Translations under genes and position numbers: made by a program | The notes under the pieces: generated by a model | Database searches by the model: none | What the model saw: only the letters and a program-made list of their open reading frames with translations | Told to the model about the DNA's origin: nothing | From: Akebia trifoliata | Taxonomy: Eukaryota > Streptophyta > Magnoliopsida > Ranunculales > Lardizabalaceae | Assembly (NCBI GenBank): GCA_017979445.1 | Contig: CM030718.1 | Coordinates: 22,501,021 to 22,565,020, forward strand | DNA: 64,000 bases | Direction of reading: 5' to 3' | Part shown: positions 1 to 11,543 of the stretch, piece after piece | Layout: the number at the start of each line of letters is the position of its first letter | Position numbering within the stretch: position 1 is the first letter of the stretch

Positions 1-264
1 ACTTCTATGGAATTGGGATGAGGCCTAAGTCATTACCATGATCATAAAATAGGGTCTCTCACACATCCGAAAAATCCCTTATCCAATTACTCCTTCCTTA
101 CTTTTCCAATTACTCCTTCTTTATCTATTTATGGGTCGCCTTCATTTCACAACCATTTCGTGCCATGTAATCCTCTCTTGATTCGTGTGGTATGAAAATA
201 TCCTTTCCCATGATTTGAGGAGATAATTATGAAATAACACCCTCAATAGGAATATAGTCAAATG

Positions 265-473
265 CAAGGGTGGATTTACAATGGGGGCACTTGCTCCCAC
301 AAAATTTTTGAAGTCTATAAGAAATTATGAGCTATTGCCACATATAATAGTGGTGGATAAAAAGATCCGTTACTATTGCCCTCATAATTTTTTTTTTACT
401 CTTTGTTGCCCCCACAAAATTTTCTTCACTCTTAGATTGCTTCCATGTAGATAAAATCCTGGCTCTGCCCCTG
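265..473. mobile_element. hAT-type MITE, 209 bp
   Basis: A short non-coding element with imperfect terminal inverted repeats. The right end read in reverse gives CAGGGGCAGAGCCAGGATTT, and the left end gives CAAGGGTGGATTTACAATG. It is flanked by GTCAAATG (257-264) and ATCAAATG (474-481), an 8-bp target-site duplication with one mismatch. An 8-bp duplication and a CAGGGGCGGAGCCAGG-like end are typical of hAT-derived MITEs in plants. It has no coding capacity and would need a transposase supplied elsewhere. Confidence 0.7.
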
Positions 474-481
474 ATCAAATG

Positions 482-941
482 AAGAAGGACTTTTTCAATG
501 AGTCAATTCATGTTAGCCCATCTACCCAAAAGTGCTCTTCCCACTTAGGAAAATGGGCACTCCTCAGTACTCTCACAGAAATAGCTAGTCCTAATTACAC
601 TCAGCTGTACTTCCAAGTCCTCACTAGATGATGATATATGTAGGGCTAAGATTTACTCCACCTTTTACTCTATACAACGACTAGCTATTTTTAGAGAAAT
701 TATATCATGACTATTATTTTTAGAAAAACTATTTTTTTTTTCCGCCAAACTTCAACGCTTCACAAATGACTAAACAACTCGATCTTGAAAATATCTTCTT
801 GATCACACCCACTCCAACCATTTAATAAGAATTTTCCATTAGAGTCCCTAACTATAAACCAAAACCTCCACCACTTGAAGATCATGAGTGGCCCATAATG
901 AATTTTTTACAATCCTCATTTTAGATAGTCCCAAAATTAAA

Positions 942-973
<32 letters not shown>

Positions 974-2076
974 GATTGTTTTGGCTTGATACATAGTTTT
1001 GAAAATGAAGGTCGACGGAAATCCCATCTTAGCTGCCAAATTTAAAATTAAAATGAAAATTTAATGGTGAAAAATAACTCTTTTAAAGGTTTTTTTTAAA
1101 CAAAGTTTGTATAATTTTGTCCTCTACATCGCTTTGGCATCAGATCATTTATTTGGATGCATGACACAAGCTGAGCTCAATGATCCTTAGTAAGATTTCA
1201 AATCTTACTAAGTTATTAAAGTGGCCTTACTCTTTAATCTTTATCACCATATGAGTCCACTCCAAAGGCTTATTGAGTAACAAAACTAGATAAAATAAAC
1301 TTCACTTGGAAGTGAGTTTTTTTTTTTTTTATAATAAAAATGAAAAAAATAGGTCTGCCACGGTAAAACACTCTTTATTTAAAGTTTGTGGGGACTTCCA
1401 TGTCATGCATTTGAAAAACATAAGAGCTAACTCTAATATCAATCAAAATGTAAGACGTTAATCACATTTTTTTCCAAGAAGTTCAGTGGGGGCTATAGTC
1501 CCCAATCGTTCCTAATTGGCTCCTCCCCTGCTTCCTCAGACAATTTAATCTTTCATTATTAAAGTTTAATATTTATTTTATGTAAGTGTATTTGTTAATG
1601 TTATAATAGAATAAAACAATCTACTATTATTGTTGTAGTGAGGGAGATGCATTTGATAGTATGTTAAGGTAAATAAAAATTATATTATTTGGGAGGGGAC
1701 TAGTACGTATCGTGAAATATCAATACTACATAAAAAAAAATGACTTTAAAATGCAATGTATATGACCAAAAGCTATCGGTTTTACTCGACGAATTCAATT
1801 TGTCTTTTTCAAAAAACTTACGTCAATTTCATGGGATCTTATTTAAAAAAAAAAAAACTTTACAACTAAAATCTACCATCTTGTAATATATACTGGATGG
1901 ATTCAATTAATTTGTCCTTATGGGAGAAACACTTTTTTTTCTTTTCCAAAAAACCTTTATTTCTCATTTGCAGACCCACCAATTCAACCACCAAGAACGT
2001 AAGCTTTTCAAATATAGAACTAGCTTGATGATGGGAGTCATTTTCTCCTTATCATCTTGGTAATGAAGCTTGATCT
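482..2076. other. Intergenic, no gene seen
   Basis: No reading frame here resembles a protein. The stretch holds a short (AT)n run at about 943-963, homopolymer T and A runs, and one copy of a dispersed repeat (985-1,225, listed separately). I see nothing else in it. Confidence 0.6.
985..1225 (-). repeat. Dispersed repeat with palindrome, copy a
   Basis: This segment is related in reverse complement to sequence at about 13,430-13,500 and 51,565-51,640, sharing an ATTTTAATTTTAAATTT block. It ends in a palindrome at 1,186-1,212 whose half-site is CTTAGTAAGATTT. The same palindrome recurs at 51,765-51,791 and, degraded and inverted, at 13,307-13,331. It looks like a non-coding MITE-like family; I do not recognise the superfamily. 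Confidence 0.5.
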
Positions 2077-2250
2077 CATTGCTTGAAAATTGAAAAATTC
2101 GACAAGAAAATTTGACGAGCCTAGACCCACCAACTTTAGAAACCTAATTTCAACAACCCCAGGCCGTTGAAAATATTAATTTTCTCCAATTTCACAGGTT
2201 AGAGCCGTCTTATTTTTTCCATCCACTATTAATTTGACTGTTTGGGCATA
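2077..2250. mobile_element. CACTA-like non-autonomous fragment
   Basis: The left end reads CATTGCTTGAAAATTGAAAA, and its order of subterminal motifs (GACGAGCC, GGCCGTTGAAAA, TAGAGCCGTC, TTAATTTGAC) matches the better-preserved element at 48,991-49,248 and the copy ending at 13,124. The right end is lost where LINE sequence begins. It is assigned by similarity to those copies; the terminal CACTA has decayed to CATTG. Confidence 0.5.
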
Positions 2251-3020
2251 TCGATGAACCAAATAAGTAAGCAGAACTGAGAAGAAAGTAATTTGCAAGC
2301 CTATCATAAGCCTTTGTCATATCTAACTTTAGAGTAATGTTGTTTCCCCTACATTTTTTGTCAAGATCGTCAATGGCTCCATGGGCAGTAATCTTGTTAT
2401 CAGAAATATTCATTTCCTTAACAAAAGATCTTTATTCAGGAGAAATTATTAGAGGAAGAAACGAGCCTAATCTGTTGGCACAAATTTTTAAATCATCTTG
2501 TACAAAAAATTATATAAACTAATGGGTCTAAATTCAGAAGAGAACATGGGTACCTCCCCTTTAGGTTTAAGAACGATAGTAGTAGAATCTTCCGCTTTTA
2601 GGATGACTCCTTTAAAGAAATTCTCCTTTGATGATATTTCACACCTATACATAGAAAACACATGAAAATTCGTAAGGACTAGCAGCACCATGAATGCTCA
2701 TTTCTGTGATTGTGTCAAGAACTTCCTTCTATCTTGGAACGGCACACAAACTTCTATTTTTCTTCATAGACACCTTCTTTCTTAGGCCTTGCAGAAAATT
2801 TTGGTTGAGGCTCGGGTTACTCAAAGTTAAGAGGTTTTGAAATTCAGTAGCAATTGCTTTCCTATCTCAGGTTGGTCTTTAGTAAATGTTCCATCTTCTT
2901 ATCGATTTCTCTTTATGAATTCCTCGAGGATCTTACTTTAGCCGCTAGATAGAATAATTTGATATTTTTTCGCCACACTAGAGCCAATTAATCCTTGATT
3001 TTTGCCTCCATAGAAATTCT
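2210..3020 (-). pseudogene. LINE reverse transcriptase fragment
   Basis: This is a relic of the reverse transcriptase (RT) of a plant L1-type non-LTR retrotransposon. On the minus strand two frames carry RT motifs in the expected order. First comes FRPISLYNFLYKMI (2,488-2,691), the conserved FRPISLCN motif at the start of the RT fingers. Then comes KLDMTKAYDRL (2,210-2,413), which holds the first catalytic aspartate. Frameshifts and stops separate them, and no FADD/YADD box is seen, so the end of the domain is lost. Sequence at 2,700-3,020 is probably the upstream linker but is badly decayed. RT lies at lower coordinates than the RNase H that follows, so this is a separate copy from the one at 3,027-4,085. 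Confidence 0.7.
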
Positions 3021-3026
3021 TCATGT

Positions 3027-4085
3027 TTTTTTTTCTTTTTTGATTGATAAGCTGGGGTTGAAGGGATCCCTCCCTTAAAAACACTACTAACGAGTGTAAA
3101 TACAAGATAAATCTTCTTCTACAATTCTTAGAAGATCTTGAGGAACATTGAATCTATCTTGAATAATAAAAAAATCATCCGAAACAACAACCAATTTTGC
3201 TAAAAAATCCGCTGCCCTGTTTGCTTCTCTCCACTAGAATTCGAAACCACATTCATCAAAACAGCGACTTGGTTTGCAATTTCCATCAACACTTCTTCAT
3301 ACTTCCATGAAGGAGTAATGTCTCTCTTTATGCATTTGATTGAATATAACAAATCTAAAGAAATCAAAATTCGTTTATAATCCCTCGATCTTGCAAATCT
3401 CATGCTTCCAAAATTACTTGGATTTCAATCTGTATGATTTCCTCTTCCTCCATGTTACTCCAACTGACAAACTGAATTAACCCATCTTTGTCTTTCCCAA
3501 TGCATCCAAATCCCGCACCTTGCACAGATCGAGATCCATCTATGTTAATCTTCAACACATTGTCCATTGGAGGTACCCAAGATATACGTTGTATAGCAAG
3601 TGGCACCATAGAGAAACAACAGGTCCAGTCTACAGCATTACCTGTGGAGTTTTATCTTCAACGATCATCCCATCAAACCTATTTTTCACTGCCTCTCCCA
3701 CCTATTTTAAAACCATTTCCTTTTGGATGAACAAGTCGGCAAACACTCTTTGGTTTCTCTCTTTCCAACAAAAATATATCACTACACAGAACGTTATATT
3801 CAACATTTGATTTATCTATTTTTCTTGAAACCACACGTTTTTGATAACCTGCACTTCCTCCTCCATTGTCCCCATAATTATTTCAAATTTCTACAGACAC
3901 TTTTTCCAGATCCATCGGGTATATGGACATTTAAAGAATAGATGATCATTTGTCTCTTGATTGTTATAGTAGAAATTTTGACGATTTTCAAAAGAAAACC
4001 TTTAACATAATTCGATCCACAATGGATTTTGAGACTTCTAAAACATGGATCTAAGGTAGGGAACTTTTGGATCTTTCTAATAGTC
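3027..4085 (-). pseudogene. LINE 3' part: zinc-binding RVT region and RNase H
   Basis: This is the 3' end of a second LINE, read on the minus strand. The C-terminal RNase H domain starts near 3,600, with a KINIDGS motif carrying the first catalytic aspartate, and continues in a second frame (3,200-3,403) as MRFARSRDYKRILISLD. Upstream at about 3,660-4,085 lies the zf-RVT (zinc-binding in reverse transcriptase) region, matching 58,920-59,270. The 3' end is a poly-A tail, seen as T-rich plus-strand sequence at 3,027-3,042. The copy is 5'-truncated, as is usual for LINEs, and has at least two frameshifts. Its RNase H closely resembles that of the large LINE at 53,586-64,000, so both belong to one family. 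Confidence 0.8.
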
Positions 4086-4089
4086 GCAA

Positions 4090-6221
4090 ATTTCGTTGCA
4101 TCATAAATTTTCAAACCAAAATATATTACTTACGTTAAAAATGATGAAAAGTGCTATATTTTTATAAAGATCATACTTGACTTTGATGTTTTAGAGATAA
4201 ATTTATATTTTAAAAATTGCTTTGTTTTGAATTGGTTGGAGAGAACTGGGTTTCGAAATAAAACATTGCAACTTTTTTTTAAAAACAATTCGTGATGGAG
4301 AAGTTTCTGTCGGCACCACTGAGGAAGCATAGATAGACCCATTGATGTCACCGATAGATTCCATCAGTGCCATTGACAGACCCATTAGCGCTATCGACAT
4401 AATCAATTTTTAATCACAGAAATGTATTTTTAGTTTCGACCATTTTTTGTCATTTATTTTAAAATAGTTTTAAAAGGTGGTTATTGGCATTAAAACTGGT
4501 TTAAAACTTCAATTTTAGCTTATTCAAAGTATATAGAGGATTTTGATCGAAATTTTGAAAACAAAGTAATTTGAATTATTAAAGAATATGAGGGATCGCA
4601 TTGTAGGTGTGATGCCTTATGAATAAGAGTGTGGATTCTCGTTATGTGTGTGTGTGTGTGTGTGTTGACAAGTAGGTAACTAGGGTTAACTTTTATTTTT
4701 TGTTATCATGAGGTGATAATATATATTTATTTAAATTTTGTTACTGCGATGCGATGTGTACTGTGGTTTATTTTACGGGTTGGGCCGTTGCATGGTAAGA
4801 AACATGATATCCATTTCACATACTTGTATGTTATTTATGCATTTTATTTTTAAAAAGAAAAAATATATATGTAACTATTTTGGGATTTGTTAAAGAGTTT
4901 GTGAATGGTTGAAGGAATAATCTGTGATGTCATTTCTAGACTGACATACTATCTTAAGATGAATGGTTAGGATGGTAAACTCTTATGTTGTATGGGATGC
5001 ATAGGGTAGTATCACAATTGATATCCAAAAAAATTCCTTTCTATTTTTACTAGTAAATTATGTGATGTAAAGGTAGCTTGTGGATTTGTAAAGATGTATA
5101 CTGAAAATCACATGTTCACCTGATAGGTTTAAATAAAGATGACTAGTCAATGATCATTAATAGTCTAGAGTAATTAAAAATATTTGACATTTTATGAAAG
5201 GACCTGTACCTTATGATTATAGTTAATGATCAATCTGAGCCAGATAAACGATCACCTAATTGTGATAAGTACATCAATCAACTACAAAATCAGGAACTTA
5301 TGATGGGATTCCACACCTTGAAGTTTAAAACAATTTTGAATCCTAACTAGGAGGTATCCAGTCCTGGTTCTCAATGCTTTTATCAACGACACTACCACAA
5401 TTTTTATTTAGATTTGTTATGCATGTTTCTTTTATTAAGATTATTTATAAACTATTCAGATGATGATGACTAAAAAAGTTTGAATTTTGACTAAGAAGTA
5501 TCTAATCACGATACTCAACTCTCTTATCAACTACAATACCACTATTTGTGTTTAGATCTGATGCATATTTCTTTTATTTAGTTTAGATTATTTGCAAATT
5601 GTTCAAATGATATTACTTTTATAATTCAAACATGATTGTACTATTTTACTCTCATTTACACTAAAAATCTTGTATATGCTTCAAATGCTTTAGAATGATT
5701 TTAATTTCATGATTAAGAGATTGTTAGTTTGAGATAACTATTTTCCTATTAGGTAACTCCCCTATTACTCACGTTATCACTTTAGTTGTAGATATTTCAT
5801 TTTGGAGTACTTAAAAGATTTCCCAAAGGAGTTCCAACTTGTAGGACATACGAACGATTATAGACCATTTTCATGCGAGAAATAAAACTACTTCTACTAG
5901 TACAATTACTAGTTTAGAGTTAGAATCTTTTGTTTTTTTTCCTTTGACTGAGTATGAGAGTAGGAGTTTGATGTTAGTATGAGCATTCTTATTTATCGAT
6001 AATATTATACTAATATTTACTTCTATTATACTTTGAGTTTTAGTATTTGAGTACTCGTACACTTAAAGATTTTGTGAGTTATTATCATATTTATAATTTA
6101 GACTCTTTATTTTCTCGCTGCTATAATATCATCTATTATCATCGTTGAAAGTTTTATTTTAGTGCCTTGGATTCTAACATAAAATCATGGGAATTCGTGT
6201 TAAAATTTGGGGGATGTTACA
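4090..6221 (+). repeat. 5' LTR of Ty3/gypsy element
   Basis: The LTR ends in GGGGGATGTTACA at 6,221, just before a primer-binding site. Its last 1.6 kb aligns in order with the right half of the solo LTR at 54,008-58,704. Shared anchors include ATGGTAAGAAAC/ATGGTAGGAAAC, AAAATCAGGAACT, and the end TTCGTGTTAAAATTTGGGGG. The left end is uncertain because the canonical TGTAA start seen at 9,722 is not recognisable here; I place it just after the LINE at about 4,085. A (TG)n run lies at 4,648-4,664. Confidence 0.6.
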
Positions 6222-6224
6222 GAG

Positions 6225-6240
6225 TGGTATCATAACGCAA
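6225..6240 (+). other. Primer-binding site (tRNA-Met type)
   Basis: TGGTATCATAACGC begins four bases after the 5' LTR end. It matches the TGGTATCAGAGC type of site complementary to the 3' end of initiator methionine tRNA, with one or two changes. This fixes the element's plus-strand orientation. Confidence 0.7.
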
Positions 6241-6599
6241 TATTAAGTATGTATAGGATATAAACCCGCTCCATTTTGAAGATTTAGCTGATACCATATA
6301 GTGGTATTAGATCTTAGTATTAGTTCCGTATGAAAGGAGAGCTCGTTCTGTCTAGAGGTCTATTAAAGTCTCGATGGGAGTCAAGAATAGGATTAGGATG
6401 CATGTCACTATTATTTTGCCATGTGACAATTTTTTGGTTCCAGGGACAAGATTAAAAATTTTAAATTAAAACTCTAAATGTAAATACCATATTATAATTA
6501 ATACATAGGGCAAGAAAGAGACCTATTACACGAATGAAACACTGTTGAAATTTTTAGTATGATGAATGAGTTATTGTCTAATGGATGGTTACCCATTAC

Positions 6600-9500
6600 A
6601 AATACCTGACCTATAGATTGTACATATCACAATTATCGATATGAGAGGAAGAGAAAGAGGAAAACAAATACTGGAAGATGGACAGTCTATAGGTTAGGGT
6701 GATGACGACCAGATGGGTTAGTTATTGGATGCCATAACTCGCATCATAGAAATCCAAACAAGGATAATGGAAAAGATAGCTGACATTAAGGAACGCCAAG
6801 AATATCCTCAATGGGCAGAGACTACTCTACCTTAGGTCCCTTCCCTAAGACCCTTACTTCATATGCAATCGCCAATTTTAATGAGGGTTCCAGCACTTCA
6901 GGGTCATTTATAGTCAAGAGTCTTATTACAAAACTTTTAGTTGTTACAACCACCATCATTCAGAGGGTCAATAGATCCAGTAGAGGCAGAAGAGTGGGTG
7001 TTGAGGACAAATGAGCTATTAACAACCATGGGTTGCATTGATGACCAGAAGGTAGCTCTAACTTCTTTTAAGCAAGAATGAGATGCAAGTTAGTAGTGGC
7101 GATCAATTAAGAATGTGCAAGGGGACGCACCGACCACATGAAAAGTGTTTCAAAAGTTATTTTTGATTTGGGTCTAAGATGACAAAAGAGACAAACTACA
7201 AGGAATTTACAAATTTAACTGAAGGGACACAAATCGCAATAGAGTATAAGGCAAAGTTCACCCTGTTTTCTCGCTATATGTCAGACTTGATAGCCACAAA
7301 ACTACAAAATGCGAGGAGATTCTTCAGAGGTTTAAGTCCATTTCTTAAGAGTAGAATGACTGGGTTTGAAAACACCACCAACTTAGAGATGGTGAACAAA
7401 ATACTTGATGATGTCACTTCAAACTTTAAGGGAGCACCAATTGTATGCCAAATTTAGTAAGTACGAATTTTGGCTAACTTAAGTAAAATTTTTGGGTCAC
7501 TTTGTATTGAATGAAGGAATTTTCGTAGATCCTTCAAAAATAGAAACAATACTAAATTGGAAGCAACTCAAGATAGTGATAGAGATAAGAAATTTCCTTG
7601 GGATGGCTGGGTATTATAGAAGATTCGTTGAGGGTTTCTTTACTCTTGCTGCACTTTTGAAACAATTGACGTAGAAGAACGTGAAGTTCGATTGGGATGA
7701 AAAGTGTGAATCATTGTTTTGAGAATTGAAGAAAAGGTTGATGACTACACAAATTTTGATATCACCAGTTGCTGGGGAGAAGTTGACTATTTATATAGAT
7801 ACATCTGGGATAGGTTTGGGATGTGTTCTGATACAAAACGGGATGATCGTAGCCTATGCATAAAGGATGCTGAAGATCCATGAGAAAAATTATCTAGTTC
7901 ATGACTTAAAATTGGCTTTCATTGTGTTCTCCTTGAAGATTTGGAAACACTATCTTTACGGAAAGACATTTGAGGTATTCTTAGATCATAAGAGTCTCAA
8001 TACATAATTTCATAGAAGGAGTTGAATATGAGACAGAGGCATTGGATAAAGTATTTCAAAGACTACGACTTCACTTTAAAATATCACATGGGTAAGACGA
8101 ATGAGGTGGACGAATTACTTAGCCAAAATGATGAGTATATACTGGCACATATGATGGTTAGGGAATAGAAAATGTTAGAGACAATAATTAAGTTCATGTT
8201 GGCACACCATGTGGTGTAGAAGAACAACACAAGTACTTGGTAGTAATGAAGATTTAGGAGTCACTAGTTGTAAGGATTTTGGAAGCACAAAAAACATATA
8301 CAGATTTAGTAAAAATTCACAAGACAAGAAAACAGACACAAATAGGAACCTCAAATTTCAGGATAGATCGTGGATACCTTTAGAAAAATAGTTGAGAGTA
8401 GACATACTGAGCGAGGCACATCGATTGAAATACTTGATCCACCTAGGAGGCACGAAGATGTATTAAGATTTGAGAAAACATTTCTAGTGATATGGGGTGA
8501 AGAAGGACATTGCAAAATATATGAATCGATGTTTGACTTGCCAGTAACTAAAAGTTGAACGCCAACAACCATCAAATCTTCTCCAACCATTGCGAATAAC
8601 AGAATGAAAATGGGAGCATGTAACCATGGATTTTGTCAATGGATTATCAAGGACTAGTGACAGTCTTGACACAATCTAGGTAGTTGTTGACAGATTGACG
8701 AAGTTGGCTTATTTCATACCGACTAAGGTCACATATACAATTGATAGATTAAGTAAGATTTTATATTATATAGGTGATCAGACTACATGGAGTACCAATA
8801 TCCATAGTATTTGACAGAGACCCCAGATTTACTTCACACTTCTGGAAGAGTTTTCAAACGGTTCTAGGTACTCAACTAAGTTTCAATATGACGTTTTATC
8901 CTCAATTATATGGTTAGACAAAAAGGAAATAATCCAAATACTAGAAGATATACATTGGGTATGTGTTTTAGATTTTGAAGGTAGTTGGAAGACGCACTTA
9001 CCATTAGTTGAATTTTCATACAATAATAACTATCTAGCTAGTACAGGCATGGCTCTTTTTGAGGTGTATTATGGCAGACCATGTAGATCATTGTTATATT
9101 GAACAGAAGTTGAGGATACAAGTGTGAAGGGTCCAAAAGTGATTAAAGAAACAATTAAGAAGGTCAGGATAAGTAGGGAGAGACTAAAGATGGCTTAGAG
9201 AAAACATAAAAACTATTTCTAACACAAGACGGGGGCATTTAGAATTTAAAGTAGTAAATATGGCGTTCTTGAAGATATTTCCTAGAAAGGGGATCTCCAG
9301 ATTTGACATGCAAGGAAAGCTGAAGACACAATATGTGGGACCATTCGAGATTTCTGAGAGAATTATATCAATAGCTTACAGATTTGTACTACCCTCACAA
9401 TTGGAAGAGATTCATTATGTTTTTCATGTGTCCATGTTGAGAAAGTATGAATCGGATCCTTCACATGTGGTCGACCTACAATCATAGGAGATTGATAAGG

Positions 9501-9690
9501 ATATTTATTGTAAGGAAGAACCCGCAGAGATTGTGGAAAGAAAGGATAAGAAATCAAGGTCTCGCATCATTCCATTGGTTAAAGTGTTATAGAGACACCA
9601 CAACATCGATAAAGTAACTTAGGAGAAGGAATCAGACATGCAGGCACGATATCTAGAGTTATTTCTGGAATAAGGTATGATTTTAAATTT
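6600..9690 (+). pseudogene. Degenerate Ty3/gypsy gag-pol with internal deletion
   Basis: This is a dead polyprotein of a Ty3/gypsy retrotransposon. The gag capsid region lies at about 6,700-7,430 (an EWVLRTNELLTTMGC-like segment, then the frame at 7,179-7,457). It jumps directly at about 7,430-7,440 to the C-terminal part of RT (LYAKFSKYEFWL, then [10 protein letters not shown] at 7,600-7,640). Protease and the catalytic RT core are therefore missing. RNase H follows at 7,680-8,150 (TIYIDTSGIGLGCVL). Integrase follows at 8,390-9,200 (a degraded zinc-binding MYESMFDLPVT region, MDFVNGLSRT, and LPLVEFSYNNNY). The C-terminal segment at 9,260-9,660 contains VFHVSMLRKY and IPLVKVL. The last motif resembles the chromodomain-like tail of Tekay/Del-type chromoviruses; that lineage is an inference. 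There are many in-frame stops. Confidence 0.85.
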
Positions 9691-9705
9691 TGAGGAAGAA
9701 ATTTT

Positions 9706-9995
9706 TAGTAAGGGGGGATAATGTAATGTTTTGAAAATTTAACTCGTGTCTCGAGGATAAATTTAGAGTTATGATCTCTAAAAATTTGAACTTAAACTAA
9801 ATATTAAAAACACAAATTTTTTATTTATAATTTTTTTTTTAAGAAATTTGACATCACCATTAGATCTAAAACATCAGGAAAACATATTTTAACTTATAAG
9901 CACATATCAATATGGGTTTGGAAGAAAAATAGTTCATTGAAAGGTGTCGAATATGTCAAATTTCAAAGGGATATGTACAAAACACGAAAATGTAT
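9706..9995 (+). repeat. Polypurine tract and truncated 3' LTR of gypsy element
   Basis: A polypurine tract (AAGGGGGGA, about 9,709-9,718) is followed at 9,722 by TGTAATGTTTTGAAAATTTA. This matches the start of the solo LTR at 54,008 (TGTAAAATCCCGAG, then AATTCGTATCTTGAG against AACTCGTGTCTCGAG here). Similarity continues through CACCATTAGAT and TAAGCACA and is lost near 9,995, so most of the 3' LTR is absent. Confidence 0.7.
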
Positions 9996-10215
9996 ATATG
10001 GCTAGCAATGGGTCAGGTGTGGGTCGAATGAAGTTATTTCTATATCCTTATCCAACTCTCTATCTGATTATCCATATTTAATTTTTACCTACTTATTATG
10101 AGGATATCCATATCCAACTATTTATCGACTTTTTTTTAAAGTATATCTATATCCAACTATTACCTAAAGTTCAAGCTGATATCCAAGTAGGATATATGTA
10201 CCTAATTGTGAAGAT
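9996..10215. repeat. Possible MITE-like repeat rich in ATATCC motifs
   Basis: The segment begins near GCTAGCAATGGGTCAGG and is rich in repeated TATCCATATCCAACT-type motifs. This composition is seen in some plant hAT-related MITEs. I could not find a matching inverted terminal repeat or target-site duplication, so the identity and both ends are uncertain. Confidence 0.25.
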
Positions 10216-10299
10216 GATGGAAAATTCTTAATTTTGGGTTATACATATATTTTATTGTGAATTTACCATACTAAACAAGGATAAACGAATATGCTATTT

Positions 10300-10545
10300 C
10301 ACATCATGAAGACAAAAGGTCTTTCACGAAGGTGACTTGGTCATGACTTATTTATGTAAGAAAGGTTTTCAATGAGGGCGCATAATAAGTTGAAATACAA
10401 AAAGATTGGGCCTTACACAATTCTTTAAAATATTAATTATAATGCTTATCATATTGAACTTCTGAATAATTCGATATTTCACCGGTAGTCAATATTTCAG
10501 ATCTGTACACTTATCATGGTGAAGATGATGAGATAAAAGATTATC
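10300..10545 (+). pseudogene. Gypsy integrase C-terminal fragment
   Basis: Broken frames read FHEGDLVMTYLCKKGF, then a FKILIIM-like stretch, then an SVHLSW-like end. In order these resemble the integrase C-terminal region of another gypsy lineage (EGDLVMVHLRKERF ... VADLYPYHGEDD). The last segment is encoded by CTGTACACTTATCATGGTGA. Nothing of the upstream gag-pol remains. It belongs with the LTR that follows. Confidence 0.6.
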
Positions 10546-10591
10546 AATTAAAAAATTCATCAGGGGTTGCGTTCTCTCCGATCAGGGGAGA

Positions 10592-11057
10592 ATGATGCCA
10601 TTAGTTTTTGGGACACTTGGACTATGCCTAGTCCGTAGGAGTCCCAGTAGAGTAGGTTTTCTTTATTTATTAAGTGTTTTGGAATTAAAATAATATTAGG
10701 TATGAGTCCTTTTTTTTATTTATTTTTATTTAGAATTCTTTAATTGCTATCATTAAGTTGTTTGTTTTTTTGAAAAAAAGTTGTTTGTTTTTTTGGATGT
10801 AATAGGAGTCTAGTTTACTAGTATAAAGGAGGCTAGTACAGTCATTGGAGGGTGCTTCTTTTATATAATAAAGTAAGTGCAGAGTGTTGGTTTCTCTGTA
10901 CAAGAATCAGTCCTTGTGCTTATTTGGTTGGGCGTGGTCTACTAAAAAGTAGATTCCTTTCGTCCTTTATTTTATCTTTAATTATCTTTTTCTCTATTCT
11001 TCATTGTGGACTACTATTGATTGCAGATCTTGTGGCTGCATCACATGTTCATCAATA
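10592..11057 (+). repeat. LTR remnant following the gypsy fragment
   Basis: The integrase fragment is followed by a purine-rich CAGGGGAGAA and then TGATGCCATTAGTTTTTGGG, the layout expected for a polypurine tract and LTR start. A TATA-like CTAGTATAAAGGAG lies at 10,818-10,832. The right end is placed near 11,044-11,057 and is uncertain. No partner LTR is seen in the window. Confidence 0.5.
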
Positions 11058-11543
11058 ATATTTGCCCTTTTTAAGTAAGGAAGAGGACAGCTAACTAATG
11101 TGGTCCAAGGAAAATCCAAGTTGTGATTTGTCAAACTTCGATGGATCATGATTAGAATACGCCATTTTGGATAATGAGGAAGCAGGAGGATCAAAAAATT
11201 AAGTGATGGCTGATACAAGGTACACAATGTGTTTATTTATTTTATTTGATTTAATTATCGCGTCACTAGACCTATTAAATTCTCGATTTTTGGATGTGAT
11301 GAAATTGCAATAATGTTCGAAAATAACGTGGTGCTGATCACATTGGACCATTTTCACAGAACGGGCCTTATGGTGAATTAAGAATGACAGAAATAACGCA
11401 AAAGTAACAGTAGAATTTTTCTTGAATCAATGAAACTTGGAAAATATATCAAGAAAACCCAAATTCATTGCAACGCCATCTATCAGTTGGAGGAAATCCG
11501 GCCGACCCAGAACTGAAACAACCACAATAAAGCCATAAACACA

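Noticed and set aside
2210..4085. A single continuous minus-strand LINE
   Set aside because: RT lies at lower coordinates than RNase H, the wrong order for one minus-strand element, and a poly-A tail at 3,027 separates them.
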